From: Methanococcoides alaskense
Lineage (GTDB): Archaea > Halobacteriota > Methanosarcinia > Methanosarcinales > Methanosarcinaceae
Length of the DNA stretch: 64,000 nucleotides
Assembly (NCBI RefSeq): GCF_027594145.1
Contig: NZ_JAQFFK010000001.1
Coordinates: forward strand, 620,001 to 684,000
Direction: 5' to 3'
The notes beneath the pieces are model-generated. The model was not told the origin of the DNA and ran no database searches. It saw only the letters and a program-made list of their open reading frames with translations. This document shows positions 24,727-34,301 of this stretch, one piece after another. The first letter of the stretch is position 1. The number at the start of each line of letters is the position of its first letter. A program made the position numbers and the translations under genes.

Positions 24727-26496
24727 ATGCGAATTGCAATATTGAATAAGGATAAGTGCCAGCCAAGGCGATGTAGTCACGAATGTGAGAAATATTGCCC
24801 TAGGGTCAGGACAGGATACGAAACGATCACGTTCGGAGATGATGGTAAAGCCATTATATCTGAGGAACTATGTGTCGGTTGTGGTATCTGTGTCAACAAA
24901 TGTCCTTTTAGCTGTATTATGATAATCGGTCTGCCTGAGGCTCTTGACAAGCCGACCCACAGGTATGGTCAGAACGGTTTTGCCCTTTATGGATTGCCAA
25001 CCCCTCAGGTGGGTAAGGTAACCGGTATTCTTGGTCCGAACGGTATTGGTAAGAGTACTTCAGTACAGATACTCTCAGGTGCCCTTGTTCCAAACTTCGG
25101 GGAAGAGACCGGTGACTGGGACACAGTATTGGAACACTATGCCGGTACTGGAATGTATGACTATTTCAAGAATGTCATCGATGGCAAGATCAAAGTATCC
25201 CAGAAACCGCAGTATGTGGATATGATCCCTAAAGCCTTCAACGGCAAGACCCGTGATCTTCTTGAAGGTACCGACGAGCGCGGTGTAATGGATGAACTTG
25301 TGGAAAAGCTTGACCTAAGTCACATAATCAACCGAAATATCAGTGAACTCAGTGGCGGAGAATTGCAGAGGGTAGCCATTGCTGCATGTGCAGCAAGGGA
25401 TGCAGACTTTTACTTCTTTGATGAGATAAGTCCATATCTGGATATCTACCAGCGTATCAATTCCTCAAAGCTTATACAGGAGCTGGCAAAGGACAAAGCT
25501 GTTCTTGTCGTTGAACACGACCTTGCAATTCTGGACATGCTCTCTGATGTTGTTCAGATAGCATACGGTATGCCAAGCGGGTATGGTGTGATCACACATC
25601 CAAAGGGTGTCAGGATCGCTATCAACCAATATCTCAAAGGTTATCTTCCTGAAGAGAACGTACGTGTCAGGCCGGATGCCATTACTTTTGAAATGCATCC
25701 TCCCCGTGTTGCAACTGACATTGCCACTCTTCTGGATTACAATGCTTTCTCCAAAAAGTACGGTGATGGCTTCTCACTCAAGAGCGATGGCGGTTCTTTA
25801 AAAGAAGGTGAAGTGATCGGAATTGTCGGTCCTAATGGTATCGGTAAATCCACTTTTGTAAAGATCCTTGCAGGAGAGGTTAAACCCGATGAGGGTGACC
25901 TGGAATCGGAAGTATCCATCTCCTATAAACCTCAGTACATCAAAGTGGATTCTTTCATGCAGGTACGACAGTTCTTAAGGAGCATCACCCGCAGATTCGA
26001 TACCAGCTATTATGAAGCTGAGATAATCAAGCCACTTCAGCTTGAGACCCTCTTTGATAAAATGCTGAACGATCTGAGTGGCGGTGAGTTGCAGAGGGTT
26101 GCCATCGCAGCTTGTCTTTCAAAGGATGCTGATCTGTATATTCTCGATGAACCAAGTGCGCACCTTGATGTAGAGCAGCGTTCCCTCGCAACGAAGGCTA
26201 TAAAGAGATTTGCAGAAAATAATGGTAAGACCGCAATGGTCGTAGACCATGACATCTACATGATCGATATGCTCAGTGAACGCCTGATCGTTTTCGAAGG
26301 TGAACCGGCAGTCTTTGGTATAGCACATCCTCCTTCTTCAATGCAGGTTGGAATGAACAAATTCCTCTCCGACCTTGGTATAACTTTCAGAAGGGATGAA
26401 GAGACCATAAGACCAAGGGTCAATAAAAAAGATTCACGTCTTGACAGAGAACAGAAAGCAAAAGGCGAATATTATTACTACAAGGTGGATGAGTGA
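24727..26496 (+). CDS. Ribosome recycling ATPase ABCE1/Rli1
   Basis: A 589-residue ABCE1. It splits 70S ribosomes after termination together with aRF1/Pelota. N-terminal iron-sulfur motifs CQPRRCSHECEKYCP and CVGCGICVNKCPFSC are followed by two ABC domains: Walker A GILGPNGIGKSTSVQ and GIVGPNGIGKSTFVK, signatures LSGGELQRVAIAAC in both halves, Walker B YFFDEISPYLD and YILDEPSAHLD. The hinge regions and the ~70 kDa size are typical. The single-copy gene has its own promoter; no operon partner overlaps. Confidence 0.98.
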   Translation: MRIAILNKDKCQPRRCSHECEKYCPRVRTGYETITFGDDGKAIISEELCVGCGICVNKCPFSCIMIIGLPEALDKPTHRYGQNGFALYGLPTPQVGKVTGILGPNGIGKSTSVQILSGALVPNFGEETGDWDTVLEHYAGTGMYDYFKNVIDGKIKVSQKPQYVDMIPKAFNGKTRDLLEGTDERGVMDELVEKLDLSHIINRNISELSGGELQRVAIAACAARDADFYFFDEISPYLDIYQRINSSKLIQELAKDKAVLVVEHDLAILDMLSDVVQIAYGMPSGYGVITHPKGVRIAINQYLKGYLPEENVRVRPDAITFEMHPPRVATDIATLLDYNAFSKKYGDGFSLKSDGGSLKEGEVIGIVGPNGIGKSTFVKILAGEVKPDEGDLESEVSISYKPQYIKVDSFMQVRQFLRSITRRFDTSYYEAEIIKPLQLETLFDKMLNDLSGGELQRVAIAACLSKDADLYILDEPSAHLDVEQRSLATKAIKRFAENNGKTAMVVDHDIYMIDMLSERLIVFEGEPAVFGIAHPPSSMQVGMNKFLSDLGITFRRDEETIRPRVNKKDSRLDREQKAKGEYYYYKVDE

Positions 26497-26527
26497 ATAT
26501 CTCATCCTTTTTATTTTCATTATTTAA

Positions 26528-26812
26528 TTATTTTTTTTTCCTCGAAAGGTACCATGTAAGGAATTCGGTATAGAGTATTATGCCGATTATCGTGGACCAC
26601 GTGAACAATAGCAGATGATAATTGTTGATCGGCACGATCCCTCCTGCAAGACGTACATGTTCGTGGTTCAAAAACTCAATGGCTGCATTAGGGATGACCA
26701 GCATGATTGCCAGTGGAATTCCAAGAAGTACGACACCCGCTATCAAAGAAGAGTAGTTAACGAGCAGGTATAGTACAATGGCGGAAAGAAGCCCGAATAT
26801 TATAACTGCCAA
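26528..26812 (-). CDS. Hypothetical three-TM membrane protein
   Basis: About 94 residues with three hydrophobic segments (AVIIFGLLSAIVLYLLVNYS, AGVVLLGIPLAIMLVI and LLLFTWSTIIGIILYTEFLT) and a basic end WYLSRKKK. No family is recognised. The TTG start at 26812 falls inside the first TM helix. The frame is open eight codons further upstream (DIIGVALA...), with GGAGAGG just before, so the true start is uncertain and could use a rare codon. It lies 65 nt downstream of the surface-protein gene and may be co-transcribed with it. Confidence 0.5.
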   Translation of the reverse strand: MAVIIFGLLSAIVLYLLVNYSSLIAGVVLLGIPLAIMLVIPNAAIEFLNHEHVRLAGGIVPINNYHLLLFTWSTIIGIILYTEFLTWYLSRKKK

Positions 26813-26877
26813 TGCTACTCCAATGATGTCCGTTCAAACCCTCTCCTTTCTTCTTTGGATCTCATTAATAAATGGCT

Positions 26878-28743
26878 TCATCGTATCCTTTTCCTTTGAT
26901 CTGATTGTTTTCTGCTAATATATAAATATGCAATAAATGGTATGGTGGAAAGCACACCCAGAATTGTGATGAATGAGGATAACAGGAAGAATATTCTTCC
27001 TTTCATTGTAAGTGGTTGGTAATTAACTTCCTCATCTTTGCTATCATCATCGATCGGTTCAGCTGAATATGTATATAATCTGATCGTGTTTGATTCAAAC
27101 GTTCCCTGTGTACCACTTTCATCGTCAAATGTTACTTTTGTGGAAGGTAGTTCATAGATCGCTTCTTCCTTTGCAACCATTGTATAGACGATCCGTTCTT
27201 CTTCACCTACGCCAATATACCCTACCCAGTTTTTCTGTCCGCTGACAAATTCAAATCCTTTCGGGATGTTCTCTGTATAGGATACGGTCGCATCTCTGGT
27301 GCCGATGTTACGTATGTTTATGATGACATCTACTTCTTCACCTGTCTGGATATCGGTCGAACTGACCGCCTTTTCAACTTCCAGCAGTGTACCACTAGTA
27401 ACGATCGTGCTACTCTTTCCTGAATCCACGCTATATGTCTCTCCCTGTGAATACCAGTTTGCAACGGCTGGCATCATCTTAAAGGTGCCGGCAGCAGTGG
27501 GTATGGCACTGTATGTTATCGCTTTTGACTTTTCGGAATCGATAAATAAATTCCATTGGGTAGAAGCTATGTCCACAGGCATGAATGAAGGAGGTATCGG
27601 ATCATTCACAGTTACTTCATGTCCAATGCTGGCATTGTTGTGTATAACTAGGGTAAAAATTATCTCCGGATCATCTATTCCTTCTTGTAGCTGGCTGGCA
27701 TCATATGATCTTGAGATCGCTATATATGGGTCGACAAAGGTAACTGCGCTTGCTGATGTCTGGTAGCTGTTTCCTTTGTAATCATATCCTTCAACGATAA
27801 CACTTATTTCGAGATCTTCTCCGATGGGTGTTTCCGGGAGCTTGAGGGTGACCGGGATGCTCTGTCTGTCTGAAGTGTCCAGTATCGGTACCTCTAAGCT
27901 GTCAAAATCTACCTGTGCATTAATTGCGGAAGGTGTGATCGTAATTCCTCTGGCAGGTATGGTTCCCTCATTTTTTATAAGAATGTTAAAGACAGGTTCT
28001 TCATTTGGAAAGTATCTATCCTCAATATCCTGTATCTCAAGGGCAAGTACCGGTTTGCCAGGCTGGTAAGGTAGTATTGTGATCGTCTGTTCTATTTTAT
28101 CAATGTAGGTTAGACGAATGAGTACTTCATCGAAGTAGCGATGATGATTGCCTGTAATGTACTCGTCACCGAGGGTCCTTCCATCCTTTGAGATCTCTAT
28201 GGATGCAACATCATCGTTAATTTCAACGGCTCCAATGTTGATGCCATTCAGGTCATAACTTTCTCCAACTCCGAGAACAATGGTATTTCCAGGTATCCAT
28301 ACAAGCTCGTATTCATGGATGTACATCTCAAGGGATATTCCGGTCTCATCAATTGAGAGTGTTCTGACCTTGAGATCTTTGTCATAGAGGAACTCATTGT
28401 TCAATTCTGCATCTGCAAAGAAAGCTTCTTTGAATTCTCCGTCAACGTATAGGAGAACGTTCGCTGAATACCCATAGTCTCCTGATCGTATCTCCTGCAG
28501 TTTTACAGTGTACTTTTCAGCAGATGCTTTATCATTATTTGAAAGTTCAAAGACTCCCTGATGGACCCAGATCTCTTCGTACTGGAACTCGAAGGCAGAA
28601 GCTGTCGTACACATTAACAAGAGGACCATAATGCCTGCGAGGAAAGCGCGGTTCAAATGCATCAGGCTTTTTATGTACTTCATACCGTTTAAATATGCCG
28701 TTTTTATTCCTATACTTTTATACTGGTTTGCCTGTTTTATCAT
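26878..28743 (-). CDS. COG1361-like surface protein with DUF11-type repeats
   Basis: A large exported protein (up to 621 residues). An internal ATG at 28683 gives a clean signal peptide (MKYIKSLMHLNRAFLAGIM..., cut after TTASA), so the mature protein faces the cell exterior. It contains repeated immunoglobulin-like/DUF11 segments such as NEEPVFNILIKNEGTIPARG, FTLVIHNNASIGHEVTVNDP and VDVIINIRNIGTRDATVSYT, then a C-terminal TM helix (FFLLSSFITILGVLSTIPFI) and basic anchor. It resembles archaeal COG1361 S-layer-associated proteins, and a cell-surface or adhesion role is inferred. It is divergent from hisF. Confidence 0.75.
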   Translation of the reverse strand: MIKQANQYKSIGIKTAYLNGMKYIKSLMHLNRAFLAGIMVLLLMCTTASAFEFQYEEIWVHQGVFELSNNDKASAEKYTVKLQEIRSGDYGYSANVLLYVDGEFKEAFFADAELNNEFLYDKDLKVRTLSIDETGISLEMYIHEYELVWIPGNTIVLGVGESYDLNGINIGAVEINDDVASIEISKDGRTLGDEYITGNHHRYFDEVLIRLTYIDKIEQTITILPYQPGKPVLALEIQDIEDRYFPNEEPVFNILIKNEGTIPARGITITPSAINAQVDFDSLEVPILDTSDRQSIPVTLKLPETPIGEDLEISVIVEGYDYKGNSYQTSASAVTFVDPYIAISRSYDASQLQEGIDDPEIIFTLVIHNNASIGHEVTVNDPIPPSFMPVDIASTQWNLFIDSEKSKAITYSAIPTAAGTFKMMPAVANWYSQGETYSVDSGKSSTIVTSGTLLEVEKAVSSTDIQTGEEVDVIINIRNIGTRDATVSYTENIPKGFEFVSGQKNWVGYIGVGEEERIVYTMVAKEEAIYELPSTKVTFDDESGTQGTFESNTIRLYTYSAEPIDDDSKDEEVNYQPLTMKGRIFFLLSSFITILGVLSTIPFIAYLYISRKQSDQRKRIR

Positions 28744-28782
28744 TCAATAACATTTAATTATAGAACATTCATTACGTAAACT

Positions 28783-29604
28783 ATGCTAACAAAAAGGATA
28801 ATACCTTGTCTCGATGTCACTCTTGATGCATCAGGTGGGACCGTGGTCAAGGGCGTTGAATTCGTTGACCTGAAAAAAGCAGGTGACCCTGTGGACCTTG
28901 CGAAGCGCTATAATGAGCAGGGTGCAGATGAGCTTGTCTTCCTTGATATCACAGCTTCTCACGAAGGCCGTTCCACAATGATAGATGTCATCGAGCGGAC
29001 CGCCGATGAGGTATTCATTCCTCTGACGGTCGGCGGAGGTATCAATTCTGTCGAGGATGTCAGGCAGATCCTCCGGGCAGGTGCTGACAAGGTATCTGTC
29101 AATACAGCAGCAGTGAAGAATCCGGAATTAATTCGCGAGGCTTCTACTATCTTCGGTTCACAATGTATTGTAACAGCTATCGATTGCAGGCGTAACCTCG
29201 ATGTCGAGAACAATCAGGACAAGACAATACTTGAGCTTGAGGATGGTACTCTTGCATGGTATGAAGTTGTTATTTATGGTGGCAGAGAACCTACCGGACT
29301 GGATACTGTCCAGTGGGCGAAGAAGGTGGAAGGGCTCGGTTCAGGCGAGATCCTTCTAACAAGTATGAACCGTGACGGCACTTATGATGGTTTTGATATT
29401 CCTATCACAAAGAAGCTCTCAGAAGAGCTTGATATTCCTATAATAGCTTCCGGTGGCGTGGGTAATCCTGAACACATGTACAAGGGATTCGTTGACGGCA
29501 AAGCCGATGCAGGACTTGCTGCAAGTATCTTCCACTTCGGAGAATATACTGTGCGCGATGTAAAGGAAGCCCTCAAGGCAAAGAACATTCCAGTGCGCCT
29601 TTAA
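28783..29604 (+). CDS. hisF: Imidazole glycerol phosphate synthase, cyclase subunit
   Basis: A 273-residue (beta-alpha)8 barrel that condenses PRFAR with ammonia from HisH. It shows [20 protein letters not shown] (catalytic Asp), [56 protein letters not shown] and a second catalytic Asp in [15 protein letters not shown]. Residues ~143-155 add a short acidic insertion ([18 protein letters not shown]) seen in some archaeal HisF. The MazG-like gene starts 17 nt downstream. hisH is 28 kb away in this window. Confidence 0.97.
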   Translation: MLTKRIIPCLDVTLDASGGTVVKGVEFVDLKKAGDPVDLAKRYNEQGADELVFLDITASHEGRSTMIDVIERTADEVFIPLTVGGGINSVEDVRQILRAGADKVSVNTAAVKNPELIREASTIFGSQCIVTAIDCRRNLDVENNQDKTILELEDGTLAWYEVVIYGGREPTGLDTVQWAKKVEGLGSGEILLTSMNRDGTYDGFDIPITKKLSEELDIPIIASGGVGNPEHMYKGFVDGKADAGLAASIFHFGEYTVRDVKEALKAKNIPVRL

Positions 29605-29621
29605 TTTCAGGGGACAATATC

Positions 29622-29909
29622 ATGGAAATATCCGAATTTCAGAAATTCATGTATGACCTTTATGCTCATAACGACAAACGCAGGGGTGGACCTGCCACTA
29701 CACTCTGGTTGGTCGAAGAGGTCGGAGAGCTCGCAGAGGCTATTCGAAGGAATGATATGGAGAATCTAAGGGAAGAGCTTGCTGACTGTTTTGCGTGGAT
29801 CGGAGCATTGGCGAATCTCTATGACATTGATCTTGAAAAAGCATTTCTTGAAAAATATCCGCTCGTATGCCCGACCTGCAGGAAGAATCCGTGTATATGT
29901 ACTGATTGA
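29622..29909 (+). CDS. MazG-like nucleotide pyrophosphohydrolase
   Basis: A 95-residue all-alpha NTP-pyrophosphatase-like protein. It has the metal-binding EVGELAEAIRRNDMENLREE, then ELADCFAWIGALANLYDIDL (ExxE...ExxD pattern). A C-terminal CPTCRKNPCICTD adds four cysteines not part of the basic MazG fold, possibly a metal knuckle. It follows hisF by 17 nt, so it is probably co-transcribed; another MazG-superfamily protein, HisE, is a histidine enzyme, but HisE proper is at 52.3 kb. The substrate is unknown; house-cleaning of noncanonical nucleotides is the family norm. Confidence 0.85.
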   Translation: MEISEFQKFMYDLYAHNDKRRGGPATTLWLVEEVGELAEAIRRNDMENLREELADCFAWIGALANLYDIDLEKAFLEKYPLVCPTCRKNPCICTD

Positions 29910-29915
29910 TATTTG

Positions 29916-29934
29916 AGACCTATTTTTTAGGTCT
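29916..29934 (+). terminator. Hairpin after the hisF-MazG operon
   Basis: AGACCTA - TTTTT - TAGGTCT forms a perfect 7-bp stem 6 nt after the MazG stop, followed by T-rich GTCTTATTTTCTTATTTATT. It is the likely transcript end. The rest of the 180-nt gap (29935-30089) is T/A-rich leader of the next gene, with nothing else identifiable. Confidence 0.55.
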
Positions 29935-30089
29935 GTCTTATTTTCTTATTTATTTTTGTCCTTCTTTTTCCTCCTTTTATTTTTTAGATCAAAATTCCTC
30001 TATATACATTGAAAACAAAAACATGATATGTAAAAATAATGGAGGAAGTTATTTATGCAATCTTTCTTCTATATCATTGGTGAATATTT

Positions 30090-31040
30090 ATGGATAAATC
30101 CCAAAAAATAGTGGGATGTGCATTACTATTACTTGTTATGTTCGCATCAGTGATGTCCGCTGGCTGTCTTCGGGATTTTGAAGATAATAGCCAGCTTGAG
30201 ATCTCAAACGTGGATATCTCTTCAGAAAAAATAAGAAGTAGCTATGTAGATCTCAATATTACGACCGAAATTAAGAGTAATTTCGCAGATAGTGACAATA
30301 TATCCCTTCTTCTGAAGGTGTATGATAAAGAAACTGGTTTTCTTGATATGCAGAGAGAGGTTTTTATAGGCTCTTTGGAAAATGGTGAAACGGTATTCAC
30401 TCCCATAGATATCTCAGTTTTGAAAGAAGGTGGTTATCGAATGGAAGTACAGCTTCTTGAAGATGACCAGCTAAAAAGGTCTCGTCGTTTGGATATCTCA
30501 AATCTGGATTCTTTAACTCCCGATGTGGCTGATATTGGGATCGAGATCGGAGATGTTGATTTTATCGTAAAGGGTGTTGTCGATAACAAGGTTGAGCTGC
30601 AGGCGGACATCTATCTTTCAAATGAAGGAAGAGCTCTGAGTGATGATTACAGAGTACTCATCAAGGCACGGGAAATGGATGCCAGCCTGCTTGCGGATAA
30701 AGTTTGGACAACTACTGGTTCTATCCTTCCTGAGACAACAAAGATCGTTTCAGTGGGTCTGACAGTTCCTAAAGATTACAATTACATTGTTGATGTGATC
30801 ATCTGGGGCAATGATACTATTATAAAGCGTGGTGAGAGTGAAATCCAGCTAAGTCCTGAAACCGTTCTTGAAAAGGACACGGTTGTTCAGAAAAGAGTGA
30901 TCAATGCAGAGGACTTTGAGGAACGGTTCGTAGATGAAGATTCCGAGGAGTCTCCTAAATCTGAAACTCCCGGTTTTACCATATTGTTCGCGCTTGCTTC
31001 GATATTAGGTGTTGCATTCATACATAGGAGGAGATTATAA
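30090..31040 (+). CDS. Surface lipoprotein-like protein with PGF-CTERM sorting signal
   Basis: A 316-residue exported protein. The signal peptide ends in a lipobox-like VMSAGCLRD (Cys 26), suggesting lipid attachment. Two beta-sandwich-like halves follow (EISNVDISSEKIRSSYVDLN, then IEIGDVDFIVKGVVDNKVEL). The end is a Ser/Glu-rich linker plus TPGFTILFALASILGVAFIH and RRRL: the PGF-CTERM tripartite signal processed by archaeosortase A, which swaps the tail for a lipid anchor. Similar methanogen proteins belong to an uncharacterised family (DUF7490-like). Both terminal anchor signals are present, which is unusual. The next gene overlaps its stop by 1 nt. Confidence 0.75.
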   Translation: MDKSQKIVGCALLLLVMFASVMSAGCLRDFEDNSQLEISNVDISSEKIRSSYVDLNITTEIKSNFADSDNISLLLKVYDKETGFLDMQREVFIGSLENGETVFTPIDISVLKEGGYRMEVQLLEDDQLKRSRRLDISNLDSLTPDVADIGIEIGDVDFIVKGVVDNKVELQADIYLSNEGRALSDDYRVLIKAREMDASLLADKVWTTTGSILPETTKIVSVGLTVPKDYNYIVDVIIWGNDTIIKRGESEIQLSPETVLEKDTVVQKRVINAEDFEERFVDEDSEESPKSETPGFTILFALASILGVAFIHRRRL

Positions 31041-31276
31041 TGGATGAGAATATCCCAAATGAAAAACCAAATACGGAATACTATTTCAGGTTAGGCGTTT
31101 TTGGACTTGCAATGATCTTTTTGATCTTGTCAGCATTTCAGCTCTATATTTCCATAGAAGGTATCATTTATACCTGGTTTGAGCATCAGTATGTTCCGAT
31201 AGTCAAATCACTGGTAAATCTTGCAGTACTGGGCCTTAGCGTCTACATAATAAGGCTCTATTTTGTGAACAAATGA
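31040..31276 (+). CDS. Small two-TM membrane protein, partner of the PGF-CTERM protein
   Basis: A 78-residue protein whose ATG overlaps the upstream stop (TAATG), so translation is probably coupled. An acidic hydrophilic N-terminus is followed by LGVFGLAMIFLILSAFQLYI and VKSLVNLAVLGLSVYIIRLY, two TM helices with a short extracytoplasmic or cytoplasmic loop. No family is recognised. Its strict coupling to the surface protein suggests a shared membrane complex. Confidence 0.55.
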   Translation: MDENIPNEKPNTEYYFRLGVFGLAMIFLILSAFQLYISIEGIIYTWFEHQYVPIVKSLVNLAVLGLSVYIIRLYFVNK

Positions 31277-31423
31277 GTGAGTTCTTCTCCCTCATTTTTC
31301 AATTTCCATCCTTCTGTTCTTTGTGCTTTGCCTTGTCTAATCACGCTTATATATGTTCAGTTGTTTGATATCAGGTATATAAGTCTTGATCATTGAAACT
31401 TTATCGGATATGCTGTGGATACA

Positions 31424-33856
31424 ATGAACGAAAAACCTGAACTTTTGGCTCCAGCAGGAACATGGGACTCCTTTGTGGCTGCTGTAGAGAACGGGGCTGA
31501 TGCTGTCTATCTCGGAGCGAAGGCGCTGGGTGCGAGGGCTTTTGCCGGAAATTTCACTCTTGAAGAGATAGGCGAGGCTGTGGATTATGCCCATCTTCGT
31601 GGTGTCAAGGTCTTTGTGACCGTCAATACCCTTGTTAAAGATATGCAGATGAAAAAAGCAGCGGATATGTTGTGCTTCCTTAGTGAATGCGGGGCTGATG
31701 CTGTCATTGTTCAGGATATCGGTCTGCTTCATCTGGCAAAGGATATCGTTCCTGATCTACCCATACACGCAAGCACACAGATGACCGTTCACAATAGTGA
31801 GGGTGTTCTTTTTCTTGAAGAGCTTGGTGTCAAGAGGGTAGTACTTGCAAGGGAGATGTCGATCGATGAGATCAGGCAGGTAAGGCAAAAGACCAACGTT
31901 GAGCTTGAAACTTTCATTCATGGTGCTCTTTGCATATCCTATTCAGGACAGTGCCTTTTGAGCAGTGTCATTGGGGGCAGGAGTGGAAACCGCGGGCAAT
32001 GTGCCCAGCCCTGCAGAAAATCCTATGAGCTGCTGGGGTATGAGGGTGCTGTGAGCACAGAAGGTCCTTATCTTTTAAGTCCCAGGGACCTGAACAGCAC
32101 GGACGTTCTTCCTAAGCTTATTGAAGCGGGCGTTTCTTCTTTCAAGATCGAAGGGCGAATGAAAAGACCCGAATACGTTGCGGGTGTCGTTGGCATATAC
32201 AGGACATTGATAGATCGTTATTTTGATGATCCGGAATCATATTTTGTCTCTCCGGACGAGTCGCTTGTGCTTGAACAGCTTTTCAATAGGGAATTCACTG
32301 ATGCTTATTTGAAAGGCTCCAGTATCGGTATGATGAGCCGGGAACAGCCATACAGTCGTGGATTGGTTGCAGGCAGTGTCATGGGCTACAATGAAGAGGA
32401 TAGGCGTATAATTGCGAAGCTTTCCGCAAAACTGGAGCTTGGAGATGGTATTGGTCTCGAGGGTATGGAAGGTGCAGGAGAGAACATCACTCAAATGGCC
32501 ATGGACGGGGAGCAGGTAACTTCAGCTCAGGCAGGGGATGTTGTAGAGATATCATTTGGAAGGGAACTTCCTGAAGGTTCAATGATCTTCAGGACGATGG
32601 ACAGGGCTCTTATGGACTCTCTCAAACGTACGTTCACATCATCAAAACCTGTCAGGAAGGTTCCAGTAAATATTAAAGCAGATGTGGTTGCAGGCTCGAG
32701 CATTGCCCTTGAAATGGAAGATGGGGATGGTAACCATGTTTCTGTTCTCTCGGATTATGTGGTCGAGGTTGCACAAAAGAGACCTACAGATAAAGAGCAG
32801 ATAGATAAACAGCTTCTAAAACTGGGAAATTCCGTTTTCGAGGCTTCCTCGATCGATGTGAACATTACCGGCGAGGTGTTCATTCCCATAAAACAGCTCA
32901 ATGATGTGAGAAACAATGCTGTTTCCCTTCTGGGTGCTGCAAGGATGGAGAAATGGCATCGCTCGGAGCATGGCAAATGTGTTTTGCCTGATGTGCCCTG
33001 TGAGGAGAAGAGCTCTGAAAAGCCGTTGCTCGTTGTTAGTGTTGACACTCTCAAGAGGCTGAATGCAGCTATTGAGGGCGGTGCTGATGTTCTTTATGTC
33101 GGAGGGGAATTCTTCAGGGGACGTAAGTATATCGATCTGGAAGAAGCGGTCACCATCTGCAAGGATAATGGTCGCAGGGTTTATGTGAACAGTTCCAGGA
33201 TAGTGTCGGAAGACGATATGGGTGCTGTGAGGGAACTGTTCGGAATGGCAAAGAAGCTTGAAGTCGATGGCGTTGTCGTTTCCAATTATGGTACCTATCA
33301 TCTTGCCATGGGCCTTGGTCTTCCTGTGGTTGCGGACAGTCCCATGAATGTCTTTAATGTAAGGTCTTATGCTGCCATGAAGAAGCTTGGTGCGGCTTCG
33401 GTGGTCCTGTCTCCTGAGATGTCGATCGCACAGGTCGAAGAGGTCGCAGAATGCGGTCCTGTGGAATGTATCGTGCATGGTCGCCAGGATGTCATGGTTT
33501 CACGCTATTGTATGCTTGGTGATCTTTTCGGGAAGAAGGATGGATGCATTAAGGTCTGTGAAGAAGAGGATTTCGAACTGGTCGATGAGATGGGTTATTA
33601 TTTCCCTTTGCTTGTGGATTCGGATTGCAGGATGCATGTGCTTAATTCCAGGGAACTTTGTATGCTCGAGAACATGGACATCATCCTTCGGGCAGGGGTT
33701 GCAGCTATAAGGATCGAGGCAAGGACAATGGATGTGGATCTGGTGAAGAAGGTGACCCACCGCTATCGTGGAGTTCTGGACGGTAAAAAGGCCGGTCGCT
33801 GTAAGGATATCACAGATGGCTATACTGCAGGGCATTATCTGCGAGGTGTGGTATGA
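31424..33856 (+). CDS. Peptidase U32 family protein with duplicated U32 region
   Basis: An 810-residue protein. The first half (about 1-300) is a classic U32 barrel: ELLAPAGTWDSFVAAVENGA, DAVYLGAKALGARAFAGNF and the signature ETFIHGALCISYSGQCLLSS with SGNRGQCAQPCRKSY, whose cysteines probably bind an Fe-S cluster. A DUF3656-like middle follows. The last ~280 residues repeat the barrel pattern (RLNAAIEGGADVLYVGGEFF, VVVSNYGTYHLAMGLGLPVV, VECIVHGRQDVMVSRYCMLG). Relatives such as TrhP/RlhA hydroxylate RNA, so an RNA-modification role is more likely than proteolysis. ATG 31424 is preferred over in-frame GTG 31415. A TATA-like GGTATATAAG lies near 31374. Confidence 0.85.
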   Translation: MNEKPELLAPAGTWDSFVAAVENGADAVYLGAKALGARAFAGNFTLEEIGEAVDYAHLRGVKVFVTVNTLVKDMQMKKAADMLCFLSECGADAVIVQDIGLLHLAKDIVPDLPIHASTQMTVHNSEGVLFLEELGVKRVVLAREMSIDEIRQVRQKTNVELETFIHGALCISYSGQCLLSSVIGGRSGNRGQCAQPCRKSYELLGYEGAVSTEGPYLLSPRDLNSTDVLPKLIEAGVSSFKIEGRMKRPEYVAGVVGIYRTLIDRYFDDPESYFVSPDESLVLEQLFNREFTDAYLKGSSIGMMSREQPYSRGLVAGSVMGYNEEDRRIIAKLSAKLELGDGIGLEGMEGAGENITQMAMDGEQVTSAQAGDVVEISFGRELPEGSMIFRTMDRALMDSLKRTFTSSKPVRKVPVNIKADVVAGSSIALEMEDGDGNHVSVLSDYVVEVAQKRPTDKEQIDKQLLKLGNSVFEASSIDVNITGEVFIPIKQLNDVRNNAVSLLGAARMEKWHRSEHGKCVLPDVPCEEKSSEKPLLVVSVDTLKRLNAAIEGGADVLYVGGEFFRGRKYIDLEEAVTICKDNGRRVYVNSSRIVSEDDMGAVRELFGMAKKLEVDGVVVSNYGTYHLAMGLGLPVVADSPMNVFNVRSYAAMKKLGAASVVLSPEMSIAQVEEVAECGPVECIVHGRQDVMVSRYCMLGDLFGKKDGCIKVCEEEDFELVDEMGYYFPLLVDSDCRMHVLNSRELCMLENMDIILRAGVAAIRIEARTMDVDLVKKVTHRYRGVLDGKKAGRCKDITDGYTAGHYLRGVV

Positions 33857-34281
33857 AGGTATTTCTGTCCGGCTCGATTCGTGGGGGGCGGCAGATGCTT
33901 CCCACTTACCAGTTCATTTGCAGGTCTCTGAGGGATAAGGGGCATGAGGTATTGAGCTGGCATGTTGCGGATAGTGAGGTCGAAGGTAAGGAATCCCTTT
34001 TGACGGAGACTCAGATATATGAAAGGGATATGTCCTTTTTGCAGGAAAGCGAATGCATGATCGCAGAGGTCAGCATGCCCTCCATTGGTGTTGGTTATGA
34101 GGTATGTTCTGCGATCAAAAAAGGTATTCCTGTAATGTGTGTACACATGCCGGATTCCAATGTTTCTGCAATGTTGCTCGGGAATACTTATGCTGATATT
34201 TCTGTAAATGAATATGGGGATGATTCTGAACTGGAACTCATTCTTAATGGGTTTTTGAGTTCTTTTAAAAGCAAAAATTAA
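33853..34281 (+). CDS. Nucleoside 2-deoxyribosyltransferase / Rcl (DNPH1)-like N-glycosidase
   Basis: A 142-residue protein overlapping the U32 stop by 4 nt. It has MKVFLSGSIRGGRQMLPTYQ (the phosphate/ribose loop SIRGG of DNPH1/Rcl), ETQIYERDMSFLQESECMIA (catalytic acidic region) and AEVSMPSIGVGYEVCSAIKK (S..S/GVG.E with the likely nucleophile Glu). Rcl-like enzymes hydrolyse the N-glycosidic bond of deoxynucleoside 5'-monophosphates. Coupling to a U32 RNA-modification-like enzyme is notable but unexplained. Confidence 0.8.
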   Translation: MKVFLSGSIRGGRQMLPTYQFICRSLRDKGHEVLSWHVADSEVEGKESLLTETQIYERDMSFLQESECMIAEVSMPSIGVGYEVCSAIKKGIPVMCVHMPDSNVSAMLLGNTYADISVNEYGDDSELELILNGFLSSFKSKN

Positions 34282-34301
34282 ATACCTTTAATATATATTT
34301 T

